The notes below the pieces were generated by a model. That model was not told the origin of the DNA and searched no databases. It was given only the letters and a program-made list of their open reading frames with translations. A stretch of 64,000 nucleotides of DNA from Mesorhizobium sp. NFR06 (lineage in GTDB: Bacteria > Pseudomonadota > Alphaproteobacteria > Rhizobiales > Rhizobiaceae): the NCBI RefSeq assembly GCF_900115245.1, contig NZ_FOVT01000001.1, forward strand, positions 558,001-622,000, in the 5' to 3' direction. The translations under genes were made by a program, and so were the position numbers. Positions 20,211 to 29,078 of this stretch are shown here, piece after piece. The stretch's first letter is position 1, and every line of letters starts with the position of its first letter.

Positions 20211-20426
20211 GGTGGCTTCCGCCAGTTAATTGATTATGAACGGAAATTGATCGCCGGCTGCAATATTAATCATTTGCCGGCGTTTCTCACGGACTCATTT
20301 CGCGGCTTTCATAAAGTTTTACCCAAGTCCAGAAGTTGCTAACCCTCTAGCCATCTTTTTGCCTGAAAGAGTCTCATTCTTGCCACATCTCGGGGCGGGC
20401 TGGCATCTGGACATGAGGCTTTTTTG

Positions 20427-21395
20427 GTGATCGCGACGCGATGGAAGACGCCGCTGCTGCTTATCGGCATCGTCACTTCCCCCTTGCTCCTGGCCGGCTG
20501 CAGCCAGACCACTTCCTCCCATGGCATGTCGGTCTCGGGTCTGACCGACGCCCTCACACCCAGCTTCCTCACCACCCGCTCAAGCCACTCGCTGAAGGAC
20601 AAGGAATGCCTGCAAAGGGCGATGTTCTTCGAATCCAACCGCTCGAGCCGCGACGGCATGATCGCCGTCGGCACGGTCGTCATGAACCGGCTTCGCTCCG
20701 GCCAGCACGGCAACACCATATGCGAGGTCGTCGGCGAGAGGGGTCAGTTCGCGCCAGGCGTCTTGACGCGGCCGATGAATTCCAGGGCGCTGCCCGATGT
20801 CGAGGAAGCCGCCGAGGCGGTGCTGAGAGGCGAGCGCAAGGCCAAGCTCAAGAACACGATGTATTTCCACACCGCCGGGCTGCGCTTCCCTTACAAGAAC
20901 ATGCATTACACCATGGTTGCCGGTGGCAACGCCTTCTATGAGAAGCGCGGCCGCAACTGGCAGCCGCTGCCGGATGAGCCGATGGTCGCCATGAACACGG
21001 TCCAGCCGCAGAAGCCCGCGGCCGCCCCGCCGGTGCTCGTCGCCTCCGCCGAGCCGGTGGTCAGGACGATCGTTCGTCCGGACCCCGCAAAGCAGGCCGC
21101 CATGGCCGCCGCGCGGACTGAAGACGCTTCCACCGAACAGACCGATGTGACGGCTGCCATTGCGCCGGCTGCAAAGTCGGGCCGCCTCGCGCAAAAGCCG
21201 ACGGTCGTGGCGATGCAGGAGCCGATGGCCGAACCGGACGCCTCGCGTTTCGGCGGCACCTTGAATGGCCGCTACATAACTTCGGTGCCCAGCGCGCCGC
21301 AGGAAGCGGCGATGGGCTTCCAGCCGACGCCTGAGAACACCGACGCCATCGGCGCGATGATCGCCAGCCAGGACCGGCCGCTCGTGACGAACTGA
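20427..21395 (+). CDS. Cell wall hydrolase (SleB/Hydrolase_2 type) lipoprotein
   Basis: Predicted peptidoglycan hydrolase. The 322-residue product begins with a lipoprotein signal (LLIGIVTSPLLLAGC, Cys near residue 22). The SleB-like catalytic domain lies at about residues 50-180: KECLQRAMFFESNRSSRDG contains the likely catalytic glutamate, then GTVVMNRL, CEVVGERGQFAPG, and MYFHTAGLRFPYKN. The C-terminal 140 residues are Ala/Pro-rich and probably disordered. GTG 20427 with GAGG 8 nt upstream is preferred; TTG 20424 is possible. It interrupts the usual ybaB-recR order. The 216-nt gap before it (20211-20426) shows no gene. Confidence 0.85.
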   Translation: MIATRWKTPLLLIGIVTSPLLLAGCSQTTSSHGMSVSGLTDALTPSFLTTRSSHSLKDKECLQRAMFFESNRSSRDGMIAVGTVVMNRLRSGQHGNTICEVVGERGQFAPGVLTRPMNSRALPDVEEAAEAVLRGERKAKLKNTMYFHTAGLRFPYKNMHYTMVAGGNAFYEKRGRNWQPLPDEPMVAMNTVQPQKPAAAPPVLVASAEPVVRTIVRPDPAKQAAMAAARTEDASTEQTDVTAAIAPAAKSGRLAQKPTVVAMQEPMAEPDASRFGGTLNGRYITSVPSAPQEAAMGFQPTPENTDAIGAMIASQDRPLVTN

Positions 21396-21495
21396 AACCC
21401 GATCGCATCCAAGACAGAGCTCGCCATGGCAGCATCGCGGGCCGCTAACTTCGCGGGCTGTTCCAAACCGCTCTGAAAAATCCTAGATCAGAGCG

Positions 21496-22101
21496 ATGTC
21501 GAAGAGAATCGCCGGACCGGAAATCGAACGCCTGATCCAGCTCCTGGCCAAGGTGCCGGGGCTCGGCCCGCGCTCGGCAAGGCGCGCGGCGCTGCATCTC
21601 ATCAAGAAGAAGGAACAATTGCTCGAGCCTTTGGCCGCCGCCATGAGCGAAGCGGTCGACAAGGTTCGCATCTGTTCGACCTGCGGCAATGTCGACACCT
21701 CCGACCCTTGCATGATCTGCACCGATCCGCGCCGCGACGTAGGCACGCTGATCGTGGTCGAGGACGTCGCGGACCTCTGGGCGCTGGAGCGCGCGGCGGC
21801 CATGAACGTGCGCTACCATGTGCTTGGCGGCACGCTGTCGCCGCTCGACGGCATCGGTCCCGACCAGCTCAACATCCGCTCATTGGTCGACCGTATCGCC
21901 GGCGGCGAGGTCAAGGAGGTCATCCTTGCCGTCAACGCCACCGTCGAAGGGCAAACCACGGCCCATTACCTGACCGACCAGCTGTCCGGCTTCGAGGTCA
22001 AGGTGACACGGCTGGCGCATGGCGTTCCGGTCGGGGGGGAGCTCGACTATCTCGACGAGGGCACGCTGGCGGCCGCGCTGCGGTCGAGGACGGCGTTTTG
22101 A
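21496..22101 (+). CDS. recR: Recombination mediator protein RecR
   Basis: RecFOR pathway protein that loads RecA on gapped DNA. The 201-residue length is standard. The helix-hairpin-helix region [20 protein letters not shown] is at residues 16-35, the zinc finger CSTCGN with PCMIC near 58-73, and the Toprim domain follows with [13 protein letters not shown] and [17 protein letters not shown]. The end [13 protein letters not shown] is typical. ATG 21496 comes 100 nt after the hydrolase gene. Confidence 0.96.
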   Translation: MSKRIAGPEIERLIQLLAKVPGLGPRSARRAALHLIKKKEQLLEPLAAAMSEAVDKVRICSTCGNVDTSDPCMICTDPRRDVGTLIVVEDVADLWALERAAAMNVRYHVLGGTLSPLDGIGPDQLNIRSLVDRIAGGEVKEVILAVNATVEGQTTAHYLTDQLSGFEVKVTRLAHGVPVGGELDYLDEGTLAAALRSRTAF

Positions 22102-22139
22102 GGGGATTTTGGGGGATTTGGAAATGACGGCATTCCTTC

Positions 22140-22294
22140 GTCCCCTCTGTCCTGCCGGACATCTCCCCCACGAGGGGGGAGATCACACTTCATGCCGGCT
22201 TTCGCCAATCTCCAACGTCGCAGGAAGAGGCGCCACGCCAAAACAGCCAATCTCCCCCCTCGTGGGGGAGATGTCCGGCAGGACAGAGGGGGGC
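22140..22294. repeat. Mosaic palindromic intergenic repeat, copy 2
   Basis: Nearly identical to the element at 1657-1814. The left arm (CCCTCTGTCCTGCCGGACAT then CTCCCCCACGAGGGGGGAGAT, 22142-22182) and the right arm (22251-22293) are an almost perfect 40-nt inverted repeat. The middle contains TTTCGCCAATCTCCAACGTC. It follows recR and runs into the 5' end of the transglycosylase gene, whose only in-frame ATG before the signal peptide (22271) lies inside the right arm. Confidence 0.85.
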
Positions 22295-23548
22295 GCGACG
22301 GATCGTGGCTTTTCCAAGTTCAGCGTCGCATTTCTTCTGCTTGCAATATTCAGCTTCATTCTCGCCACCCCGTCCCGCGCCGACCCCATCGACGACCAGT
22401 TCCAGGCCTGGCTGCAAAACGACCTCTGGCCCGAGGCGAAGGCCAAAGGCATCTCCAAAAAGACCTTCGATGCCGCCTTCCTCGGCGTGAAGCCTAACCT
22501 GAAGCTGCCCGACCTCGTCCCGCCCGGCGAGAAGCCGACGACGCCTGAGAAGCAGCATCAGGCCGAGTTCGGCCCGCCGGCCAACTATTTCGCCGAAAAG
22601 ATCGTTCGCGCCGTCACCAGCGGCGGCCGGACGCGCGAGGCCGCCAATGCCAGGGTGCTGGGGCTGATCGAAAAACGCTACGGCGTGCCGGGCGATGTCG
22701 TGCTGGCCATCTGGGGCCGCGAGACCGGCTTCGGCGCCGCCAAGATGCCCTATGACGCCTTCGAGGTGCTGGGCACCAAGGCCTTCATGTCGACGAAAAA
22801 GGATTTCTTCCGCACCGAGGTGCTGGCGGCGCTCGAAATCGTCGAGCGCGGACTGGCTCCCGTCAACGCGATGAAGTCGTCCTGGGCCGGGGCGCTCGGC
22901 CAGCCGCAATTCATGCCGACATCCTTTTTGAAGCACGCCGTCGACTTCGACGGGGACGGCCGGCCCGACATCTGGAATTCGGCACCCGACGTGCTCGCCT
23001 CGATCGCCAATTATCTCGTTCACTATGGCTGGGTGAAGGGGCGCGGCTGGGGAACCGAGGTGACGGTGCCGGCAAATGTCTCCTGTTCGCTCGAAGGACC
23101 CGACCAGGGCAAGAGGATTTCCGAATGGGTAGCGATGGGCATCAGGCGCGTCGACGGCAAGGCGTTCGCGCCAAGCGAATCGAGAGCCGAGGGCTTCCTG
23201 CTGATGCCGGCCGGGCGCAGCGGGCCGGCTTTCATCGTCACGCCGAACTTCTATGTGATCAAGGAATACAACAACAGCGATCTCTACGGGTTGTTCATCG
23301 GTCACGCCGCCGATCGCATCGCCAAGGGCGACGCCAGCTTCATTGGCAGCTGGGGCGCGGTCGGTGACCTGCACAGGTCGGATATCGCGGCCCTGCAACG
23401 GGCATTGGAGGCCAAGGGCTACGATGTCGGCAGTGCCGATGGCCTGCCCGGCTTCAAGACCCGCCGCTCAATCGGCGTGTGGCAGGCGAAGAACGGCAGG
23501 CCCGCCACCTGCTTTCCCGACGCGAGCCTGGTGGCGCAGCTGAAATGA
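22271..23548 (+). CDS. Lytic murein transglycosylase, MltB family, with peptidoglycan-binding domain
   Basis: Cleaves the glycan strands of peptidoglycan. A signal peptide (FSKFSVAFLLLAIFSFILA, cut near SRA-DP) is followed by an SLT/MltB-type domain with the catalytic glutamate in IWGRETGFGA (residue 151 from this start) and SWAGALGQPQFMPTSFL, then DFDGDGRPDIW. A C-terminal peptidoglycan-binding domain (ALQRALEAKGYDVGSADGLPG) closes the 425-residue protein. The start is uncertain: ATG 22271 lies inside a palindromic repeat; another in-frame ATG at 22124 would translate through the whole repeat. No other start precedes the signal peptide. Confidence 0.88.
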   Translation: MSGRTEGGATDRGFSKFSVAFLLLAIFSFILATPSRADPIDDQFQAWLQNDLWPEAKAKGISKKTFDAAFLGVKPNLKLPDLVPPGEKPTTPEKQHQAEFGPPANYFAEKIVRAVTSGGRTREAANARVLGLIEKRYGVPGDVVLAIWGRETGFGAAKMPYDAFEVLGTKAFMSTKKDFFRTEVLAALEIVERGLAPVNAMKSSWAGALGQPQFMPTSFLKHAVDFDGDGRPDIWNSAPDVLASIANYLVHYGWVKGRGWGTEVTVPANVSCSLEGPDQGKRISEWVAMGIRRVDGKAFAPSESRAEGFLLMPAGRSGPAFIVTPNFYVIKEYNNSDLYGLFIGHAADRIAKGDASFIGSWGAVGDLHRSDIAALQRALEAKGYDVGSADGLPGFKTRRSIGVWQAKNGRPATCFPDASLVAQLK

Positions 23549-23815
23549 TGGCGACCTCCAAGGGTCAGAAACCAGCAGATATTTCCTGATTGTAAGCTTT
23601 GATTAGCCGGCGCACGGGTCGACTCGTGGCGGCCCGTTCTGGCCCAATAAGCTAGCTCGCAAAATGCGCGTTGCAGGTTCGAACGACGCCGAATAGGGTG
23701 TTGACCAACTGGACAAAAAACACGACGGTAAGCGGTCAAAGCCGCTGCCGGCCTTGCAAAGAATAATAGAGCCCTGAGCCGGGAACTCAGGTCAACAAAA
23801 CAGGGAACGATCACC

Positions 23816-25453
23816 ATGATGCTGGAAAAGTTTGCTCTTCGCTCTCGCGCCTTGCTCGCGGGCGCCGCGCTGTCGGCGCTGCTAGTCGCGCCCGCCTTCG
23901 CGGTCACACCCGCCGACACACTGGTCGAGGGCTTTGCCATCGACGACATCATCTCGATGGACCCGGGCGAAGCGTTCGAGCTGTCGACCGCAGAGGTCAC
24001 CGGCAACACTTATGATCTGCTGGTCCGCCTCGACCTCAGCGACACCTCCAAGGTCAAGGGTGACCTTGCCGAGAGCTGGAGCGTTTCCGACGACGGCCTG
24101 ACCTACACTTTCAAGCTCAAGCCCGGCATGAAGTTCGCCTCCGGCAATCCGATCACCGCGGCCGACGTCGCATATTCCTTCGAGCGCGCCATCAAGCTGG
24201 ACAAGAGCCCGGCCTTCATCATCGGTCAGTTCGGCATCAGCGGCGACAATGTCACGGAAAAGGCCAAGGCGGTCGACGACACCACCTTCCAGTTCGTTGT
24301 CGACAAGGCCTATGCGCCGAGCTTCGTGCTGAACTGCCTGTCGGCCACCGTCGCCTCGGTCGTCGATGCCAAGCTGGTCAAGGAACATGTCGCGGCCGTC
24401 ACCCCGAGCGCCGACTACAAATGGGATAATGACTTCGGCAACGCCTGGCTGAAAACCGGCTATGCCGGCTCCGGCCAATTCAAGCTGCGCGAATGGCGCG
24501 CCAACGAAGCCGTCGTCATGGAGCGCAACGACAACTATAATGGCGAAAAGGCCAAGCTTGCCCGCGTCATCTACCGCAACATGAAGGAAAGCTCGGCGCA
24601 GCGCCTGGCGCTGGAAGCCGGCGACATCGACGTCGCCCGCAACCTCGAGCCGAACGATCTCGATGCCATCGCCAAGAACGCCGACCTCACCACCACCAGC
24701 GCGCCGAAGGGCACGGTCTTCTATATCAGCCTCAACCAGAAGAACCCCACCCTTGCCAAGCCCGAAGTGCGGCAGGCGTTCAAATATCTGGTCGATTACG
24801 ATGCGCTGAGCACCACCATCCTGAAGGGTATTGGCGAGATCCACCAGTCCTTCTTGCCCAAGGGCGACCTCGGCGCGATGGATGAGAATCCCTTCAAATT
24901 CGATGTTGCCAAGGCCAAGGAATTGCTCGCCAAGGCGGGTCTTCCGAATGGTTTCAAGGTGACCATGGACGTGCGCACCGGCCAGCCGACCACGGGCATG
25001 GCGGAATCGATCCAGCAGACGCTCGGCCAGGCCGGCATCCAGCTGGAGATCATCCCGGGTGATGGTAAGCAGACGCTGACCAAATACCGTGCCCGCAACC
25101 ACGACATCTATATCGGCCAGTGGGGCCAGGACTATTTCGATCCGAACTCCAACGCCCAGACCTTTGCCTCGAACCCCGACAATTCGGATGCCGGCAAGTC
25201 GCACACGCTGGCATGGCGCAACAGCTGGGATATTCCGGATCTGACCAAGGAAACGGAAGCGGCGTTGCTTGAGAAGGATTCGGCCAAGCGCGCCGACATG
25301 TACAAGGATCTGCAGCAGAAGATCCTCGATACCAGCCCCTTCGTGATCATTCACCAGCAGCTCGAAGTGGCCGGCCTGCGCAAGAACCTCAAGGGCTTCG
25401 CGCTCGGCCCGAGCTTCGACACCAATTTCGTCGGGTCGGTCTCGAAGCAGTGA
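23816..25453 (+). CDS. Peptide-type ABC transporter substrate-binding protein (family 5)
   Basis: Periplasmic receptor of 545 residues. The Sec signal peptide (SRALLAGAALSALLVAPAFA) is followed by the family-5 fold: LVEGFAIDDIISMDPGEAFE, YTFKLKPGMKFASGNPITAA, ERNDNYNGEKAKLARVIYRN written in part as ERNDNYNGEKAKL, and GKQTLTKYRARNHDIYIGQW. These suit the DppA/OppA class; the ligand (peptide, opine, or other) cannot be told. AGGGAACG precedes ATG 23816. It is the first gene of a five-gene operon with two permeases and two separate ATPases. The 267-nt gap upstream (23549-23815) contains no gene that I can support. Confidence 0.9.
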   Translation: MMLEKFALRSRALLAGAALSALLVAPAFAVTPADTLVEGFAIDDIISMDPGEAFELSTAEVTGNTYDLLVRLDLSDTSKVKGDLAESWSVSDDGLTYTFKLKPGMKFASGNPITAADVAYSFERAIKLDKSPAFIIGQFGISGDNVTEKAKAVDDTTFQFVVDKAYAPSFVLNCLSATVASVVDAKLVKEHVAAVTPSADYKWDNDFGNAWLKTGYAGSGQFKLREWRANEAVVMERNDNYNGEKAKLARVIYRNMKESSAQRLALEAGDIDVARNLEPNDLDAIAKNADLTTTSAPKGTVFYISLNQKNPTLAKPEVRQAFKYLVDYDALSTTILKGIGEIHQSFLPKGDLGAMDENPFKFDVAKAKELLAKAGLPNGFKVTMDVRTGQPTTGMAESIQQTLGQAGIQLEIIPGDGKQTLTKYRARNHDIYIGQWGQDYFDPNSNAQTFASNPDNSDAGKSHTLAWRNSWDIPDLTKETEAALLEKDSAKRADMYKDLQQKILDTSPFVIIHQQLEVAGLRKNLKGFALGPSFDTNFVGSVSKQ

Positions 25454-25471
25454 CGCCGGCGGGCGCCCCGC

Positions 25472-26539
25472 GTGAGCATAGCTGACAATCAAGTGGCGGC
25501 AGGGCGCGTCAGCGCCCACGCCATCGCTATTTTATCGTCGCTTGGCCGCTTTCTGGTCATCGCGGTGACGACCTATCTCGGTCTTCTCGCGGTGACCTTC
25601 TTCATCGGCCGCGTCATTCCGATCGATCCGGTGCTGGCCGTGCTGGGCGACCGGGCGCCGACTGCCGTCGTCGAGCGCACACGTCGCGAGATGGGTCTCG
25701 ACCTGCCCTGGATCGAGCAGTTCTACATCTATGTCAAAAGCGCCCTGCGCGGTGATTTCGGCACTTCGGTGCTGACCACCAATCCGGTGATGTCCGACAT
25801 CCGCCGGGTCTTCCCGGCAACCATCGAGCTGGCGACGCTGGGCACGCTGATCGGCGCCGTCATCGGCGTGCCGCTCGGCGTGCTGGCCGCCGTCAAACGC
25901 GGCAGCCTGATCGACCAGGTCGCCCGCGTCGTCGGCCTCATCGGCTATTCCGTGCCGATCTTCTGGCTGGGGCTGCTGGGGCTGGTGCTGTTCTACGCCA
26001 AGCTGCAGTGGATAGCTTTCCCGGCGCGGCTCGATGTCGTCTACGAATACACATTCACGCCGATAACCGGCTTCTACCTCCTCGATGCCGCCATCCAGGG
26101 GCAATGGGACGTTTTCTACGACGCCTGGCGCCACATTGTCCTGCCGGCCGCGCTGCTCGGCTATCTGTCGCTTGCCTATATCAGCCGCATGACCCGCTCC
26201 TTCATGCTGAACGAGCTGGCGCAGGAATATATCGTCGCTGCCCGCGCCAAGGGCCTGTCGGAGACGCGCATCATCTGGGGCCATGCGCTGCGCAACGCCG
26301 CGGTGCCGATGGTGACGGTGATCGCGCTCTCCTACGCCAATCTGCTCGAGGGCTCGGTGCTGACCGAGACCGTCTTCTCCTGGCCGGGCATCGGCCTCTA
26401 CATCACCAATTCGCTGCAGAACGCCGACATGAACGCCGTGCTTGGCGGTACCATCGCCATCGGCTCGGTCTTCATCGCCATCAACCTTCTGTCCGATCTG
26501 CTTTATCGGCTGCTCGACCCGAGGACCAAGGTCGGATGA
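25472..26539 (+). CDS. Dpp/Opp-type ABC transporter permease, first subunit
   Basis: A 355-residue DppB-type permease. The first helix is LGRFLVIAVTTYLGLLAVTF, then the conserved IPIDPVLAVLGDRAP region, ERTRREMGLDLPW, and the EAA loop in [20 protein letters not shown]. The C-terminus DLLYRLLDPRTKVG is typical. The start is GTG 25472 (MSIADNQ), 19 nt after the receptor gene. The end overlaps the next gene as ATGA. It forms half of the membrane channel. Confidence 0.9.
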   Translation: MSIADNQVAAGRVSAHAIAILSSLGRFLVIAVTTYLGLLAVTFFIGRVIPIDPVLAVLGDRAPTAVVERTRREMGLDLPWIEQFYIYVKSALRGDFGTSVLTTNPVMSDIRRVFPATIELATLGTLIGAVIGVPLGVLAAVKRGSLIDQVARVVGLIGYSVPIFWLGLLGLVLFYAKLQWIAFPARLDVVYEYTFTPITGFYLLDAAIQGQWDVFYDAWRHIVLPAALLGYLSLAYISRMTRSFMLNELAQEYIVAARAKGLSETRIIWGHALRNAAVPMVTVIALSYANLLEGSVLTETVFSWPGIGLYITNSLQNADMNAVLGGTIAIGSVFIAINLLSDLLYRLLDPRTKVG

Positions 26540-27456
26540 GCGCTGAAACCATTCAATCCCGGCGCGAATGGCTGCTCAGCGACCGCCCGGCCTCGCGCCT
26601 GCAGGCAAGGCTCGGCCGTGCCTATGTCGCCTGGCGGCGATTCTCCGCCAATCGGTTGGCGGTGCTAGGCCTCATCATCATCATCGGGCTGCTGGTGGTC
26701 GCGGCCTTTGCCAATGTGCTGGCACCCTACTCGGCGACCGTTGGCGATCTGAAGAACGCACGCCTGCTGGCGCCTGGCGCCGCGCACTGGTTCGGCACCG
26801 ACGACCTCGGCCGCGATATCTATTCGCGCATCGTCTATGGCGCGCGCTGGACGCTTTATGTCGTGGTTCTCGTCGCCATCATTGCCGCGCCCATCGGCCT
26901 CTTGGTCGGCACCATCGCCGGCTATGCCGGCGGCTGGACAGACACGATCCTGATGCGCATCACCGACATCTTCCTCGCCTTTCCGAAGCTGGTGCTGGCG
27001 CTCGCCTTCGTGGCCGCCCTTGGGCCCGGCATCGAGAATGCGGTGCTGGCCATCGCCATCACCTCCTGGCCGCCTTATGCGCGCATTGCCCGCGCCGAGA
27101 CGCTGACGGTGCGCAACTCTGACTACATCAAGGCCGTGCAGTTGATGGGCGCCTCGCCCTTCCGCATCGTACTGCGCCACATCATGCCGCTCTGCATTTC
27201 CTCGCTGATCATCCGCGTGACGTTGGACATGGCCGGCATCATCCTGACCGCCGCCGGCCTCGGTTTCCTCGGCCTCGGCGCGCAGCCGCCGCTGCCCGAA
27301 TGGGGCGCGATGATCGCATCAGGCCGCCGCTTCATCCTCGACCAGTGGTGGGTGGCCGCGGCGCCGGGTGCGGCCATCCTCATCGTCAGCCTCGGCTTCA
27401 ACCTGCTCGGCGACGGCCTGCGCGACGCGCTCGACCCCCGGAGCGGCGATCAATGA
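26536..27456 (+). CDS. Dpp/Opp-type ABC transporter permease, second subunit
   Basis: A 306-residue DppC-type permease. The N-terminal helix is LAVLGLIIIIGLLVVAAFAN, followed by the hallmark HWFGTDDLGRDIYSRIVYGA, IAGYAGGWTDTILMR and the EAA loop YIKAVQLMGASPFRIVLRHI. The C-terminus GDGLRDALDPR is standard. ATG 26536 overlaps the previous stop by 4 nt; the longer open frame upstream is a shadow of the first permease. Translation should be coupled. Ligand unknown. Confidence 0.91.
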   Translation: MSAETIQSRREWLLSDRPASRLQARLGRAYVAWRRFSANRLAVLGLIIIIGLLVVAAFANVLAPYSATVGDLKNARLLAPGAAHWFGTDDLGRDIYSRIVYGARWTLYVVVLVAIIAAPIGLLVGTIAGYAGGWTDTILMRITDIFLAFPKLVLALAFVAALGPGIENAVLAIAITSWPPYARIARAETLTVRNSDYIKAVQLMGASPFRIVLRHIMPLCISSLIIRVTLDMAGIILTAAGLGFLGLGAQPPLPEWGAMIASGRRFILDQWWVAAAPGAAILIVSLGFNLLGDGLRDALDPRSGDQ

Positions 27457-27470
27457 GCGGTGATCAATGA
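27443..27470 (+). repeat. 14-bp tandem duplication at an ABC gene start
   Basis: GCGGCGATCAATGA (27443-27456) is followed directly by GCGGTGATCAATGA (27457-27470). Each copy ends in ATGA. The first ATG (27453) overlaps the permease stop and opens a five-codon frame (MSGDQ) whose TGA overlaps the second ATG (27467), the ATPase start. It looks like a slippage duplication of an originally coupled start. Confidence 0.85.
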
Positions 27471-28306
27471 GTGGTGACACACTTCTCGAGGTCGATGATT
27501 TGCGCGTCACCTTCCCGACGCGCACGGGCCTCGTGCAGGCCGTGCGTGGCGCCTCCTTTTCGCTCGGTCGCGAGCGGCTGGGCATCGTTGGCGAAAGCGG
27601 CTCCGGCAAATCGCAGACCGGGCGCGCCATCATGGGCCTCACCCCGCCGCAGGCCGAGGTTTCGGCAAAGAAGCTCAGCTTCGACGGCATGGATTTGCTC
27701 TCCATATCCCCACGCGAGCGCCGGGCGCTGCGGGGAAACCGCATCGCCATGATCCTGCAGGATCCGAAATATTCGCTCGATCCGGTGATGAGCATCGGCC
27801 GCCAGATCGTTGAGACCCTGCGCACACATGAAAAGGTCTCCAAGGCCGAGGCGCGCGAGCGGGCGCTCGCCACGCTGCAGGCGGTGCAGATCCGCGACCC
27901 GGCCCGCGTCTTCGATCTTTACCCGCATGAGGTCTCGGGCGGCATGGGCCAGCGCGCCATGATCGCCATGATGCTGATCACCGGGCCTGAGCTGATGATC
28001 GCCGACGAGCCGACCTCGGCGCTCGACGTCACGGTGCAGCTCGACGTGCTCAACATCCTCGACAAACTCGTGTCCGAGCGCGGCATGGGGCTGATCTTCA
28101 TCTCGCACGACCTTCGCCTTATCTCGTCCTTCTGCGACCGGGTCGTCGTCATGTATGCCGGCAAGGTCGTCGAGCAGATCAAGGCTTCCGAATTGCGTGA
28201 CGCCCGGCACCCTTATACGCGCGGCCTGCTCAACTGCATGCCGAGGATCGGCTTCGAGCGCCATCCGCTGCCGGTGCTCGACCGCAAACCGGAGTGGGCG
28301 GCATGA
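27467..28306 (+). CDS. Dpp/Opp-type ABC transporter ATP-binding protein, D-type
   Basis: A 279-residue ATPase. Walker A is GESGSGKSQTGR near residues 43-54, the Q-loop is in MILQDPKYSLDP, the signature motif reads VSGGMGQRAMIAMML, and Walker B is LMIADEPTSALD, then the switch ISHDLRL. The signature VSGGMGQR is typical of oligopeptide DppD/OppD proteins. The C-terminal RHPYTRGLLNCMPRIG is the usual tail, but without the full iron-sulphur cysteine set. ATG 27467 is preceded by a five-codon mini-ORF made by a tandem duplication. It pairs with the next gene to form a heterodimer. Confidence 0.9.
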   Translation: MSGDTLLEVDDLRVTFPTRTGLVQAVRGASFSLGRERLGIVGESGSGKSQTGRAIMGLTPPQAEVSAKKLSFDGMDLLSISPRERRALRGNRIAMILQDPKYSLDPVMSIGRQIVETLRTHEKVSKAEARERALATLQAVQIRDPARVFDLYPHEVSGGMGQRAMIAMMLITGPELMIADEPTSALDVTVQLDVLNILDKLVSERGMGLIFISHDLRLISSFCDRVVVMYAGKVVEQIKASELRDARHPYTRGLLNCMPRIGFERHPLPVLDRKPEWAA

Positions 28307-29049
28307 CGGCCGCAATCGTGGTCGAGGAGCTGGAGGTGGTCTTCGACCGCTTTCGCGCGCTGAAAGGCGTCAGCCTCGAAGTCAGGGAAGGCGAGTCCTA
28401 CGGGCTGGTCGGCGAAAGCGGCTCCGGTAAATCGACGCTGCTGCGGGCCATCACCGGCCTTGCGCCGGTCGCTTCCGGCGCCATCACCGTCAACGGCAAG
28501 AAGCTCGGCAAGAGCCGCGACAAGGCCTTCTACCGCGAAGTGCAGATGGTCTTCCAGGATCCGTACGGCTCGCTGCATCCGCGACAGACGGTCGACCGGC
28601 TGCTGCAGGAACCCTTGGCCATCCACGGCATTGCCGACGGCGAGAAGCGTATCGAGCGTGCGCTGGACGAGGTCGGCCTGGGCAAAGGCTTTCGCTTTCG
28701 CTACGCGCACCAGCTCTCCGGTGGCCAGCGCCAGCGCGTGGCGATCGCGCGCGCGCTGATCCTCGAACCCTCGATCCTGTTGCTCGACGAGCCGACCTCG
28801 GCGCTCGACGCCTCGGTGCAGGCGGAGGTGCTGAACCTGCTGGAAGAAGTGCGGCGGCGCCGCAAGCTCACCTTCCTGATGGTTAGCCACGACCTCGCCA
28901 TCGTCACCCATATGTGCGAGCGGCTGATGGTGATGCAGAACGGCGAGGCCGTGGAGACGCTGACCGCGAGCCAACTGATCGGCCATCGGGTGAATGCGGA
29001 CTACACACGCAACCTGCTCAGGGCGAGCGAAGGGTTTGTGAGGGTGTAG
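28303..29049 (+). CDS. Dpp/Opp-type ABC transporter ATP-binding protein, F-type
   Basis: A 248-residue ATPase, the partner of the preceding gene. Walker A GESGSGKSTLLRAITG is near residue 38, the Q-loop MVFQDPYGSLHPRQTV is the DppF/OppF hallmark, the signature is LSGGQRQRVAIARAL and Walker B is ILLLDEPTSALDASVQ. The start ATG 28303 overlaps the previous stop as ATGA; a GTG 9 nt upstream is less likely. The short C-terminus (NADYTRNLLRAS) suits a core family member. It ends the operon, followed by a hairpin. Confidence 0.91.
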   Translation: MTAAIVVEELEVVFDRFRALKGVSLEVREGESYGLVGESGSGKSTLLRAITGLAPVASGAITVNGKKLGKSRDKAFYREVQMVFQDPYGSLHPRQTVDRLLQEPLAIHGIADGEKRIERALDEVGLGKGFRFRYAHQLSGGQRQRVAIARALILEPSILLLDEPTSALDASVQAEVLNLLEEVRRRRKLTFLMVSHDLAIVTHMCERLMVMQNGEAVETLTASQLIGHRVNADYTRNLLRASEGFVRV

Positions 29050-29077
29050 CTCCGTAAGGGGGCGGAACGCCACGGAG
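29050..29077. terminator. Hairpin between convergent ABC and RND genes
   Basis: CTCCGT (29050-29055) pairs with ACGGAG (29072-29077), and inside it GGCG pairs with CGCC around a GAA loop. The hairpin fills almost the whole 29-nt gap between two convergent operons, so a bidirectional terminator role is likely. It lacks a long T run, so intrinsic termination is uncertain. Confidence 0.4.
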
Positions 29078-29078
29078 A

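Noticed and set aside
23882..25519. 545-codon open frame on the minus strand
   Set aside because: Mirror of the substrate-binding protein gene; no domain and no binding site.
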